From JAGWRA01 sp035534615 (lineage in GTDB: Bacteria > Acidobacteriota > Vicinamibacteria > Vicinamibacterales > CAVVIG01): a stretch of DNA of 6,878 nucleotides. Positions 1 to 5,997 of this stretch are shown one piece after another. Position 1 is the first letter of the stretch; the number at the start of each line of letters is the position of its first letter. The notes under the pieces are model-generated. The model was given only the letters and a program-made list of their open reading frames with translations. It ran no database searches and had not been told where the DNA came from. The stretch lies in contig DATLRO010000115.1 in the NCBI GenBank assembly GCA_035534615.1, positions 1-6,878 of the forward strand, in the 5' to 3' direction. The position numbers and the translations under genes were made by a program.

Positions 1-504
1 CCCTTCGAGCGCCAGCAGGCGGAATTTCGTCGCCAGCCCGCCGGGTGCGGAGAACCCGCCCGCTCTGCCGCCGGCGGCGAGGACGCGATGGCACGGCACG
101 ACAATCGGAAACGGGTTCCGTCCGAGCGCCTGGCCGACGGCGCGCGCCGCCCCCGGCGCCGCCAGCCGCGCCGCGATCTCGCCGTACGACAGCGTCGTCC
201 CGGGCGGAATCGTCCGGGCGACGTCGTACACCCGGCGATGGAACGGCGGGATCGCGTCCATGTCGAGTGCGACGGCCGACAGGTCACTCGTCTCACCGCG
301 CAGCAGCGCCACAATCCCGTCGATCGCCTGCTGCACCCCGGCCGGGGGCGGCGCTTCGCGCGCCTCGGGAGACGTCCGGAGCAGGCGCGCCCGGGTGTCG
401 GCGTCGCGCCCTTCGGGCAGGTGCACGCGAACGAGACCGCGGCCGCCCCAGACGACGGCGCAGCGACCGATGGGGGTCTCGAACAGCGTGAAGCCGTGGG
501 TCAT
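1..504 (-). CDS. ogt: Ogt-type methylated-DNA--protein-cysteine S-methyltransferase (3' end cut by window edge)
   Basis: Transfers the alkyl group from O6-alkylguanine (and O4-alkylthymine) in DNA to its own cysteine, a one-shot repair reaction in the cytoplasm. Translating the reverse complement from the ATG at 504 gives 168 residues without a stop up to the window edge. The C-terminal DNA-binding domain is unmistakable: VYDVARTIPPGTTLSYGEIA (residues 92-111, Tyr107), the ARAVGQALGRNP stretch with the likely Arg finger at 121 and hinge Asn130, the acceptor motif PCHRV with Cys138, a GGFSAPGG loop (149-156), and the LLALE end with the conserved Glu167. E. coli Ogt is about 171 residues, so only a few residues are probably missing. 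The N-terminus lacks the metal-binding Ada-type extension. Only a weak GGA lies 8 bases before the start. It lies 76 bases downstream of the propeller gene on the same strand, possibly cotranscribed. Family assignment is firm; Ogt versus a generic MGMT name is a minor uncertainty. Confidence 0.94.
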   Translation of the reverse strand, partial: MTHGFTLFETPIGRCAVVWGGRGLVRVHLPEGRDADTRARLLRTSPEAREAPPPAGVQQAIDGIVALLRGETSDLSAVALDMDAIPPFHRRVYDVARTIPPGTTLSYGEIAARLAAPGAARAVGQALGRNPFPIVVPCHRVLAAGGRAGGFSAPGGLATKFRLLALEG

Positions 505-561
505 GATGATGATCCGTGGGGATCGTACTACCTGGCGCGGCCGGCCGACCTGGAGAATCCT

Positions 562-574
562 GCGGCCCGGCCGC
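562..574 (-). other. Small GC hairpin just after the propeller stop codon
   Basis: A 5-base inverted repeat (GCGGC at 562-566, GCCGC at 570-574) with a 3-base loop lies 6 bases beyond the propeller gene's stop on its strand. No T-run follows, so it is at best a weak pause or terminator. Such short GC stems are expected by chance in this composition. Confidence 0.15.
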
Positions 575-580
575 CTGCGT

Positions 581-2014
581 TCACCGGCCGCTCGAGGCCG
601 GCAGGCGCCAGATATCCAGCACGCCGGTCGTGAGGTGCCGGTTGGCGCTTCCTTCCGGCAGGGCGATCTTCCCGTCCACGACGATCGGGCTGTTCCAGTG
701 TCCGGCGCCGCACTTCAGCACGGCCACTTCGAGCCCGGTCTCCGGCCGGTACACGCGCAGGCCGCCGCCCGGATCGTAGACGTAGAGCAGCCCGCCGGCG
801 ACGACCGGGCTCGTTCCTCCGTGGTCGTTCCGCCACCGCGGCTCGAGCCGGCCGTTGCGCACCACCCAGGCGGCCGTGCCGCCGTTGTCCGCGGCGAACA
901 TCCAGGTCGCCGCGCCGCTGTGCCACACCGCCGGCGCCGTGAAGAGGTCGGTGCCGGACGGCGTCGACATCATCTGCAGCTCGCCGCCGCGGTGCGGAGT
1001 CGCGCCGCGCATCGCCTGCAGGCTGAGCAGCCGGATGCGTCCGTCCTTCCCTCCCTGCGCCACCTCGCCGCCGCCCAGCAGGACGGGCGAGGTCGATCCG
1101 AGGTCGAGATCGGCCTCGTTCAGCGCTTCGGTGTTCACCGGCGTGTAGCTGCCGAGCACGCGCGTGGCGGTCGCGTCCAGTTCGACCGTCGCGTCGCCCC
1201 AGTACGTGCGGCCGTCCCAGCGGCCGTTGCCGGTCGCCACGAAGATGTTCCCCGTCCGGGCATCGATCACGGCGCCGGCGCGCCCCCAGATCGCCGAGTC
1301 GCTCTCGGGGCAGGTGCGCGGGTCGAGCAGGCCGCTGCGGTCGCTGCAGAGCGAGTTCCAGACGTGCGCGAGCCGCCCGGTCACGGCATCGAGAATCGCC
1401 ACGTGGCCCTGGTACGGCGGCTCGTCACCGATGTACCCGCCGGTCGTGGCGATCACCCGGCCGTCGAAGTCGTTGAGCGACGCCGCGATCTTCTCGCGCT
1501 GCGGCAGCCGCGTAATCGCCGTGCTCCACACGACGCGGCCGTCCGCCACGGCGAGCTTCTCGACATGCCCGTCCGGCGAGGCGGCGTAGATGAACTGCCG
1601 GTCCGGGTCGGCGACCGGCGTGGCGGTCGTGATCCGGTAGGAGCCCGCCCAGGACGCGTAGCCCGGCGGCGTGTATCGCCACAGGATCGAGCCGTCGTTC
1701 GCGTCGATTGCCAGCGTCTTCCCGTAGGTCGTCGTGACGAAGAAGACGTCATGGGTGCCGCCGTTCACCCGCACGCCGGCGAGGTAGATCGGGGAGGCGT
1801 CGACCGTGCCGTCGAGGCGGACCTGCTGCCTGTGAAGCGACGCGATGTTCGCGGCGCTGATGCCGGTGGGGGCCGTCGAGGCGTTCGACCGGCCGGCGTC
1901 CCAGCCGAAACGGGTCCAGTCGTGGCCGGCCGGAGGACGGTTCGTCTCGCGCGCGGACCAGCCGCCCGTCGCGAGGGCCAGGCCGAGGCAACACACCGGG
2001 AGCAGGCGCCGCAT
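581..2014 (-). CDS. Exported PQQ-like beta-propeller repeat protein
   Basis: A 477-residue protein. It starts with a Sec-type signal peptide: Arg2-Arg3, a hydrophobic core at about 4-17, and a likely cut after the Ser-Ala at 20-21. There is no lipobox cysteine at the right place. The rest shows repeating blades of the PQQ/quinoprotein propeller type, for example AIDANDGSILWRY (102-114), LAVADGRVVWS (154-164), AILDAVTGRLAHVW (206-219), VIDARTGNIFVATGNG (249-264) and VYRPETGLEVAVLKC (421-435). Cys223 and Cys235 could form a disulfide in the periplasm. It is shorter than full quinoprotein alcohol dehydrogenases, and I see no cytochrome c CxxCH motif, so a scaffold, ligand-binding or uncharacterised enzymatic role is as likely as dehydrogenase activity. 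The start at 2014 is the only in-frame start giving a clean signal peptide, although the AGAGG just before it has no spacer. It is divergent from the elongation factor gene. The family is clear; the function is unknown. Confidence 0.86.
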   Translation of the reverse strand: MRRLLPVCCLGLALATGGWSARETNRPPAGHDWTRFGWDAGRSNASTAPTGISAANIASLHRQQVRLDGTVDASPIYLAGVRVNGGTHDVFFVTTTYGKTLAIDANDGSILWRYTPPGYASWAGSYRITTATPVADPDRQFIYAASPDGHVEKLAVADGRVVWSTAITRLPQREKIAASLNDFDGRVIATTGGYIGDEPPYQGHVAILDAVTGRLAHVWNSLCSDRSGLLDPRTCPESDSAIWGRAGAVIDARTGNIFVATGNGRWDGRTYWGDATVELDATATRVLGSYTPVNTEALNEADLDLGSTSPVLLGGGEVAQGGKDGRIRLLSLQAMRGATPHRGGELQMMSTPSGTDLFTAPAVWHSGAATWMFAADNGGTAAWVVRNGRLEPRWRNDHGGTSPVVAGGLLYVYDPGGGLRVYRPETGLEVAVLKCGAGHWNSPIVVDGKIALPEGSANRHLTTGVLDIWRLPASSGR

Positions 2015-2141
2015 CCTCTTTCTTGTAGCACGGCAGGCCTCCCGGGGGGCGGCGATTCGAACACCAGCCGGAGATCCGGGGCAAATCGCCGGACGGCCGG
2101 GCGCCGGGACGCGGGGCGGTCGCTCCAGCCGCCGCTTGCGA

Positions 2142-2147
2142 TACACT
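2142..2147 (+). promoter_or_regulatory. Candidate -10 element for the elongation factor P gene
   Basis: TACACT at 2142-2147 matches the TATAAT consensus at four of six positions. It sits in the least GC-rich part of the 171-base divergent intergenic region, 38 bases before the ATG at 2186, which would give a leader of about 30 bases. A TG at 2137-2138 precedes it, but the spacing is not the ideal extended -10. At 17 bases upstream I see GTCGCT, a poor -35. I found no convincing promoter for the oppositely oriented propeller gene. This is a weak call based on position and composition. Confidence 0.28.
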
Positions 2148-2185
2148 GGCCGGATTGATTCCGGGGCGAAGGGAACGAGGAGATC

Positions 2186-2764
2186 ATGGCCGGCCTGATT
2201 GAAGCGATCAATCTCAAGCGGAAGATGTTCTTCGAGCACGAAGGGGCGCCGTACCACTGTCTCGATGTCGACATTTCCAAGCCGACGGCGCGGGGCGGGC
2301 AGACGCTGGTGCGGATCAAGATGCGGAACCTGCTGACGCGCGCCGTGTTCGACAAGACCTTCAAGGCGGGCGAGAAGTTCGGTGAGCCGGACCTCGTGAA
2401 GGTCGAGGCCGTGTATCAGTATGCGGGGACCGACGGCTACCACTTCATGGACCAGTCGACCTTCGAGGACCTGACCCTGACGTCCGATGCGGTCGGCGAC
2501 GACCGGCTGCTGCTGGCCGACAACCAGACGGTCCAGATCCACAAGTACAACGGCCACCCGATCGGCCTCGAGTTCCCGCCGTACGTGGAGCTCGAGGTGA
2601 CCTACACGGAGCCCGGCACCCGGGGCGACACGGCGAGCGGCAGCGTCACCAAGCTCGCCACGCTGGAGACGGGGATGGAAATCAAGGTGCCGCTGTTCAT
2701 CAAACAGGGGGAGAAGGTGAAGGTCCACACCGAGACGCGCGAGTTCGCCGGCCGCACGAGCTGA
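2186..2764 (+). CDS. efp: Elongation factor P with an EfpL/YeiP-like PTARG loop
   Basis: This 192-residue protein is a translation factor that binds stalled ribosomes between the P and E sites and promotes peptide bond formation at proline-rich motifs. It matches the family along its length: an N-terminal KOW-like domain (about 1-65), a central OB domain with YHFMDQSTFEDLTL (about 85-98), and a C-terminal OB domain with GDTASG, KLATLETGMEIKVPLF and the closing EFAGR. The usual length is about 185-190. The domain I loop that reaches the tRNA CCA end reads SKPTARGGQTL (31-41). This is longer than the PGKGQ loop of E. coli EF-P and resembles the PTARG loop of E. coli YeiP (EfpL), putting Arg36 at the tip in place of a modifiable Lys. 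The C-terminal GDTAS motif is more EF-P-like than YeiP-like. The start is supported by GAGGAG at 2177-2182. No epmA/epmB, earP or other modification gene is in the window. Identity is certain; subfamily is inference. Confidence 0.95.
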   Translation: MAGLIEAINLKRKMFFEHEGAPYHCLDVDISKPTARGGQTLVRIKMRNLLTRAVFDKTFKAGEKFGEPDLVKVEAVYQYAGTDGYHFMDQSTFEDLTLTSDAVGDDRLLLADNQTVQIHKYNGHPIGLEFPPYVELEVTYTEPGTRGDTASGSVTKLATLETGMEIKVPLFIKQGEKVKVHTETREFAGRTS

Positions 2765-2774
2765 CGCCGCGCCG

Positions 2775-2831
2775 CGACGACTCGTCCGCCGGCGTGCAGC
2801 CGTGTCCCTGCCGCCGGCCGGAGAGTCGTCG
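2775..2831 (+). other. Long imperfect hairpin between efp and the AhpD-like gene
   Basis: The two arms, 2775-2799 and 2808-2831, are complementary over 23 pairs with only three single-base bulges (G2784, T2795, C2818) and an 8-base loop, CCGTGTCC (2800-2807). The outer nine pairs, CGACGACTC with GAGTCGTCG, are perfect, followed by TCCG/CGGA, CCGGCG/CGCCGG and GCAG/CTGC. It begins 10 bases after the efp stop and ends 10 bases before the Shine-Dalgarno sequence of the next gene. No T-run follows (the next bases are ATCCATCTG), so a standard Rho-independent terminator is not supported. It could be a 3' stabiliser of the efp transcript, a partial terminator, or a leader structure controlling the redox pair. 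The pairing is seen directly; the role is inferred. Confidence 0.72.
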
Positions 2832-2841
2832 ATCCATCTGC

Positions 2842-2848
2842 AGGGAGG
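2842..2848 (+). promoter_or_regulatory. Ribosome binding site fixing the AhpD-like start
   Basis: AGGGAGG, the best Shine-Dalgarno sequence in the window, lies 4 bases before the ATG at 2853. It decides for that ATG over the in-frame GTG at 2802, which falls in the loop of the upstream hairpin and would add 17 residues with no family counterpart. Confidence 0.7.
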
Positions 2849-2852
2849 GCTC

Positions 2853-3320
2853 ATGCCGCCACGCTTCAACTACGTCAGGTCCGCTCCCGGAGCCTACGAG
2901 GCGATGGTGGGCCTCGAGCGGTACCTCGGGAGCTGCGGGCTCGAGGCCTCGCTGGTGCACCTGATCAAGCTGCGCGCGTCGCAGATCAACGGATGCGCCT
3001 ACTGCCTCGACATGCACTGGAAGGACCTGCGGGCGATCGGGGAGCACGAGCAGCGGCTCTATTCGCTGGACGCCTGGCGGGAGTGCCCGTACTACACCGA
3101 CCGCGAACGGGCGGCGCTGGCCTGGACCGAAGCCGTGACGCTCGTCGCCAGCGGCCACGTGCCCGACGCCGTGTATGAGCAGGCCCGGTCGCAGTTCAGC
3201 GAGAAGGAACTGGCCGATCTGACGCTCGCCGTCTGCACCATCAACGCGTGGAACCGGCTGGCGATCGCCGCGCGCACCGAGCCCGGCACGTACCAGCCCG
3301 CGGCGAGGAATGAGAAATGA
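2853..3320 (+). CDS. Carboxymuconolactone decarboxylase / AhpD-family protein
   Basis: A 155-residue all-helical cytoplasmic protein of the CMD/AhpD superfamily. The core RASQINGCAYCLDMHWKD (41-58) carries the redox motif C48-x-x-C51-x-x-x-H55. In this family the cysteine pair reduces peroxides or peroxiredoxin (AhpC) and is re-reduced by a partner. The surrounding residues are typical: a helix rich in Leu/Lys before the motif, RERAALAWTEAVTLV (85-99), and LTLAVCTINAWNRLAIA (123-139). In AhpD the catalytic Glu lies 12 residues before the first Cys (E118/C130 in M. tuberculosis AhpD); the equivalent position here is His36. The length is normal for a single-domain member. It is translationally coupled (ATGA) to the flavoprotein downstream, which suggests joint work in thiol or peroxide metabolism. 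It lacks the fused second domain of the larger AhpD proteins. Peroxidase activity is plausible but unproven, and gamma-carboxymuconolactone decarboxylation is unlikely because no aromatic-degradation genes are adjacent. Confidence 0.92.
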   Translation: MPPRFNYVRSAPGAYEAMVGLERYLGSCGLEASLVHLIKLRASQINGCAYCLDMHWKDLRAIGEHEQRLYSLDAWRECPYYTDRERAALAWTEAVTLVASGHVPDAVYEQARSQFSEKELADLTLAVCTINAWNRLAIAARTEPGTYQPAARNEK

Positions 3321-4993
3321 GTGACGAGCCTCTCGCGCCATCCTCGCTCAGCCTGCCGGTCGATCAGGTGTTTCCCAGACTGGACTCGCCGCAGATGGCG
3401 CGCCTCGCGGCGCACGGGCACCTGCGCCAGGTGTCCGCAGGCGACGTGCTGGTCGAGGCAGGCCAGCCGGTCACCCGCTTCTTCGTCGTCAACGCCGGAC
3501 AGTTCGACGTGATCCGGCCGTCGGCCGACGGTGACGTCCTGGTGGTCGTTTACGAGCGGGGGCAATTCAGCGGCGACGTGAACCAGCTCTCGGGGCGCCC
3601 CTCGCTCGTCCGCCTCCGCGCCCGCGACGCCGGCGAGGTCATCGAGCTCGGTCGCGATCAGCTGCTGTCTCTCGTCCAGACCGACAGCGACCTGAGCGAC
3701 GTCCTGATGCGGGCGTTCATCTTCCGTCGCCTCGAGATGATCAAGCAGCGGCTGGGCGACGTCGTGCTCCTCGGGTCGGCCCATTCGCCCGGCACGCTGC
3801 GCATCAGGGAGTTTCTCTCGCGCAACGGATATCCGCACGTATACCTCGACCTCGACAGCGACACCGGCGTCCAGGAACTGTTCGACCGCTTCAAGGTCGA
3901 CATCAACGACGTGCCGGTGCTGATCTGCCGCGGCCAGATCGTGCTCAGGAATCCGACGAATCAGCAGATTGCCGACTGTCTGGGCTTCAATGACGCCATC
4001 GACCAGACGCAGCTTCGCGACGTCGTCATCGTCGGCGCCGGGCCGTCGGGACTGGCCGCCGCCGTGTACGGCGCGTCCGAAGGGCTGGATGTCCTCGTGC
4101 TGGAGGCGGACGCTCCGGGAGGCCAGGCGGGCGCGAGCTCCAAGATCGAGAACTATCTCGGGTTTCCCACCGGCGTCTCGGGGGCAGAGCTGACGACGCG
4201 GGCGTACGCGCAGGCGCAGAAGTTCGGTGCCCAGATTCTCGTCGCGAAGGGCGCCAGACGGCTCACGTGCGACCGGAAGCCCTATGTCGTGGAGATCGAC
4301 GGCGGGTCGCGGCTGCCGACGCGGACGGTGATCATCGCGTCCGGGGCGCAGTACCGCAAGCTGGGAATCGAGAACCTCGCACAGTTCGAGGGTGCGGGGG
4401 TGTACTACGGCGCGAGCCCGATCGAGGCGCAGCTCTGCGCCGGCGAGGAGGTCGTCGTGGTCGGCGGTGGAAACTCGGCCGGCCAGGCGGCCGTCTTTCT
4501 CGCGCGGACCGCGCGGCGCGTCCACGTGCTCGTCCGATCGGGCGGTCTGGCCGACAGCATGTCGCGCTATCTGATCCGGCGGATCGAGGAGAACCCCGCC
4601 ATCGTGCTGCGGCCGCGGACCGAGATCGCGGCGCTCGACGGCGGCCGGCACCTCGAACGGGTCACCTGGCGGAACAACGGGGACGGAACGGTCGAGACCC
4701 GCGACATCGGGCACCTCTTCGTGATGACCGGCGCCGTGCCGAATACGCATTGGCTCGACCGGTGCGTGGCGCTGGACGAGAACGGCTTCATCAGGACCGG
4801 GCCGACGCTGACGCCGGAGGACCTCGCCGCGGCTGGCTGGCCCCTGACCAGGCCGCCCCACCTCCTGGAGACCAGCCTGCCGGGCGTGTTCGCCGTGGGC
4901 GACATCCGGGAAGGCAGCATGAAGCGTGTGGCCTCGGCCGTCGGTGAGGGCTCCATGGCGATCGCACTGGTGCACCAGGTGCTGCGTGAATGA
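3317..4993 (+). CDS. Cyclic-nucleotide-domain / glutaredoxin-like / thioredoxin-reductase-like fusion flavoprotein
   Basis: A 558-residue protein with three parts. Residues about 15-140 form a cyclic-nucleotide-binding (CRP-like) beta-barrel with ARGDVLVEAGQ-type strands; the phosphate-binding segment reads QFSGDVNQLSGRPSLVRL (83-100). Residues about 148-225 form a glutaredoxin/thioredoxin-like fold with the DVPVL cis-proline loop (198-202), but its active-site position is AHSPGT, without cysteine. Residues about 233-558 form a TrxR-like pyridine nucleotide flavoprotein: FAD motif GAGPSG (240-245), GGQAG and KIENYLGFP (268-284), NADPH motif GGGNSAG (383-389), and FAD-closing FAVGDIR (525-531). 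The thioredoxin reductase CATC site is replaced by YYGASPIEA (363-371), and no CxxC occurs anywhere. It is often annotated as thioredoxin-disulfide reductase, but the canonical reaction looks impossible. Its ATG overlaps the previous stop (ATGA), with AGGA at 3306-3309. Architecture is firm; electron acceptor and ligand are unknown. Confidence 0.92.
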   Translation: MSDEPLAPSSLSLPVDQVFPRLDSPQMARLAAHGHLRQVSAGDVLVEAGQPVTRFFVVNAGQFDVIRPSADGDVLVVVYERGQFSGDVNQLSGRPSLVRLRARDAGEVIELGRDQLLSLVQTDSDLSDVLMRAFIFRRLEMIKQRLGDVVLLGSAHSPGTLRIREFLSRNGYPHVYLDLDSDTGVQELFDRFKVDINDVPVLICRGQIVLRNPTNQQIADCLGFNDAIDQTQLRDVVIVGAGPSGLAAAVYGASEGLDVLVLEADAPGGQAGASSKIENYLGFPTGVSGAELTTRAYAQAQKFGAQILVAKGARRLTCDRKPYVVEIDGGSRLPTRTVIIASGAQYRKLGIENLAQFEGAGVYYGASPIEAQLCAGEEVVVVGGGNSAGQAAVFLARTARRVHVLVRSGGLADSMSRYLIRRIEENPAIVLRPRTEIAALDGGRHLERVTWRNNGDGTVETRDIGHLFVMTGAVPNTHWLDRCVALDENGFIRTGPTLTPEDLAAAGWPLTRPPHLLETSLPGVFAVGDIREGSMKRVASAVGEGSMAIALVHQVLRE

Positions 4994-5009
4994 TCGGCGC
5001 GGGAATGGG

Positions 5010-5060
5010 GCACCGAGCACCGAGCCACCGAGCCACCGAGGACTGAGCACCGAGCACCGA
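5010..5060 (+). repeat. GCACCGA / GCCACCGA short tandem repeat before the hydrolase gene
   Basis: Seven consecutive units fill the gap after the flavoprotein gene: GCACCGA (5010, 5017), GCCACCGA (5024, 5032), a degenerate GGACTGA (5040), and GCACCGA again (5047, 5054). A truncated GCA at 5061-5063 runs into the hydrolase ATG. Units of 7 and 8 bases are mixed, which suggests slipped-strand expansion with later change. It is too short and unspaced to be a CRISPR array. It occupies the place where the downstream gene's ribosome binding site should be. Confidence 0.9.
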
Positions 5061-5062
5061 GC

Positions 5063-5842
5063 ATGTCCAGGACCGTGATGCTCGTTCATGGAGCCTGGCT
5101 GACGCCAGCCTCCTGGGACCTCTTCCGCGGCCACTACGAGGCGAAAGGCTTCGCCTGCCAGGCGCCCGGCTGGCCGCTCCAGGACCGTCCGGTCGCCGAG
5201 CTGCGGCGCTCGCCGCATCCTGATCTCGGGACGCTCACCATCGGCCGCATCGTCGACCACTACGAGCGGCTGGTTCGCGCGCTGCCGGAGCCGCCCATCC
5301 TGATCGGCCATTCCTTCGGCGGCCTGTTCGTCCAGATGCTGCTGGACCGCGGTCTCGGCGCGGCCGGCGTCGCGATCGATCCCGCCCCGTGCGCCGGCGT
5401 CTTTCCCACGCCGACGGTCCTGTACGGTGCGCTGCCCGTTTTCACGGCGTGGAAAGGATGGAATCGCGTCCTGACGATGACGCTGCCGCAGTTTGCGTGG
5501 GGCTTCATGCACCTGTCGTCCCCCGACGAGCAGCGGGAGGCCTACGAGCGCCACGTCGTGCCGACGCCCGGCCGGATCTACTATCAGGCCGCGTTCTTCA
5601 TCGGAAACGGGATCAACTTCTCGAATGCCGCCCGTGCCCCCCTGCTGCTGGTCGCCGGCGAAAGGGACCGCACGGTTTCGATGTCGATGGTCAAGGCGAC
5701 GTACCGGAAGCAGCGGCAATCGACGGCCGCGACCGAGTACAAACCGTTCCCGGATCGCACGCACTGGCTGATTGCCGATGCCGGCTGGCAGGAAGTCGCC
5801 GACTACGCCATCGAGTGGGCGGCCGCACACGCGCGCGCCTGA
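5063..5842 (+). CDS. Alpha/beta hydrolase (AB_hydrolase_6 type)
   Basis: A 259-residue cytoplasmic serine hydrolase; no signal peptide. The family's landmarks are in order: VMLVHGAW (5-12, oxyanion-hole His-Gly), the nucleophile elbow GHSFGG with Ser84, the acid LLLVAGERDRTV with Asp202, and the catalytic His in PDRTHW (His234). The cap region (about 110-185) is rich in aromatic residues (FTAWKGW, FAWGFMHL, YYQAAFF), pointing to a hydrophobic pocket. Substrate cannot be told: esterase, lactonase and haloperoxidase-like names are all used for such proteins. It lies 69 bases after the flavoprotein on the same strand, so cotranscription is possible. The first ATG (5063) directly abuts the tandem repeat and has no Shine-Dalgarno sequence; the in-frame ATG at 5078 has AGGA 5 bases before it and may be the true start, still leaving the first beta-strand nearly whole. 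Family membership is certain, start and substrate are not. Confidence 0.93.
   Translation: MSRTVMLVHGAWLTPASWDLFRGHYEAKGFACQAPGWPLQDRPVAELRRSPHPDLGTLTIGRIVDHYERLVRALPEPPILIGHSFGGLFVQMLLDRGLGAAGVAIDPAPCAGVFPTPTVLYGALPVFTAWKGWNRVLTMTLPQFAWGFMHLSSPDEQREAYERHVVPTPGRIYYQAAFFIGNGINFSNAARAPLLLVAGERDRTVSMSMVKATYRKQRQSTAATEYKPFPDRTHWLIADAGWQEVADYAIEWAAAHARA
5069..5072 (+). promoter_or_regulatory. Possible ribosome binding site for an internal hydrolase start
   Basis: AGGA lies 5 bases before the in-frame ATG at 5078. No comparable site precedes the ATG at 5063, where the nearest GAGGA (5038-5042) is 20 bases away. This favours 5078 on spacing grounds, while the usual N-terminal length of homologues favours 5063. 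Confidence 0.35.
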
Positions 5843-5869
5843 CACGACCGCCGCGGCGCCGCGTCCGGA

Positions 5870-5892
5870 CGTCCAGGGCACCGGCCTGGACG
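5870..5892 (+). terminator. Hairpin downstream of the hydrolase, possible terminator
   Basis: A perfect 8-pair stem (CGTCCAGG at 5870-5877, CCTGGACG at 5885-5892) with a 7-base loop sits 27 bases after the hydrolase stop. No T-run follows, so intrinsic termination is uncertain; it may mark the 3' end of the transcript or act with Rho. The rest of the 155-base gap (5843-5997) shows no clear promoter or RNA gene. Confidence 0.35.
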
Positions 5893-5997
5893 CGACGAAG
5901 CGATCGGAAGCCGAAGGCCGCCCTGAAGCACTCCGGGAGGCTCTGGCGTATCGTACAGGTAAGGACCCTTGCTGAGGTTTCGAGGGGCGCCACAGCC

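Noticed and set aside
2050..2066. tRNA T-arm-like motif on the minus strand (5-pair stem around TTCGAAT)
   Set aside because: No matching acceptor stem, D-arm or 7-base anticodon loop at the right distances upstream; a chance hit.
260..2158. 632-codon open frame antisense to the propeller and ogt genes
   Set aside because: Low-complexity translation with no motifs, while the minus strand here encodes two recognisable families.
2802..2852. N-terminal extension of the AhpD-like protein from GTG 2802
   Set aside because: The GTG lies in the hairpin loop without a ribosome binding site, while ATG 2853 has AGGGAGG 4 bases upstream and fits family length.
5010..5060. CRISPR-like array
   Set aside because: Units are 7-8 bases, directly adjoining and without spacers, and no cas gene is near.
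3092..5881. 929-codon open frame antisense to the flavoprotein and hydrolase
   Set aside because: Arg/Pro/Asp-rich translation with no domain; explained by G/C third-position bias of the true plus-strand genes.
5949..5954. TATCGT as a -10 element for the membrane protein gene
   Set aside because: Four of six matches and no -35 at 16-19 bases upstream; not separable from background.
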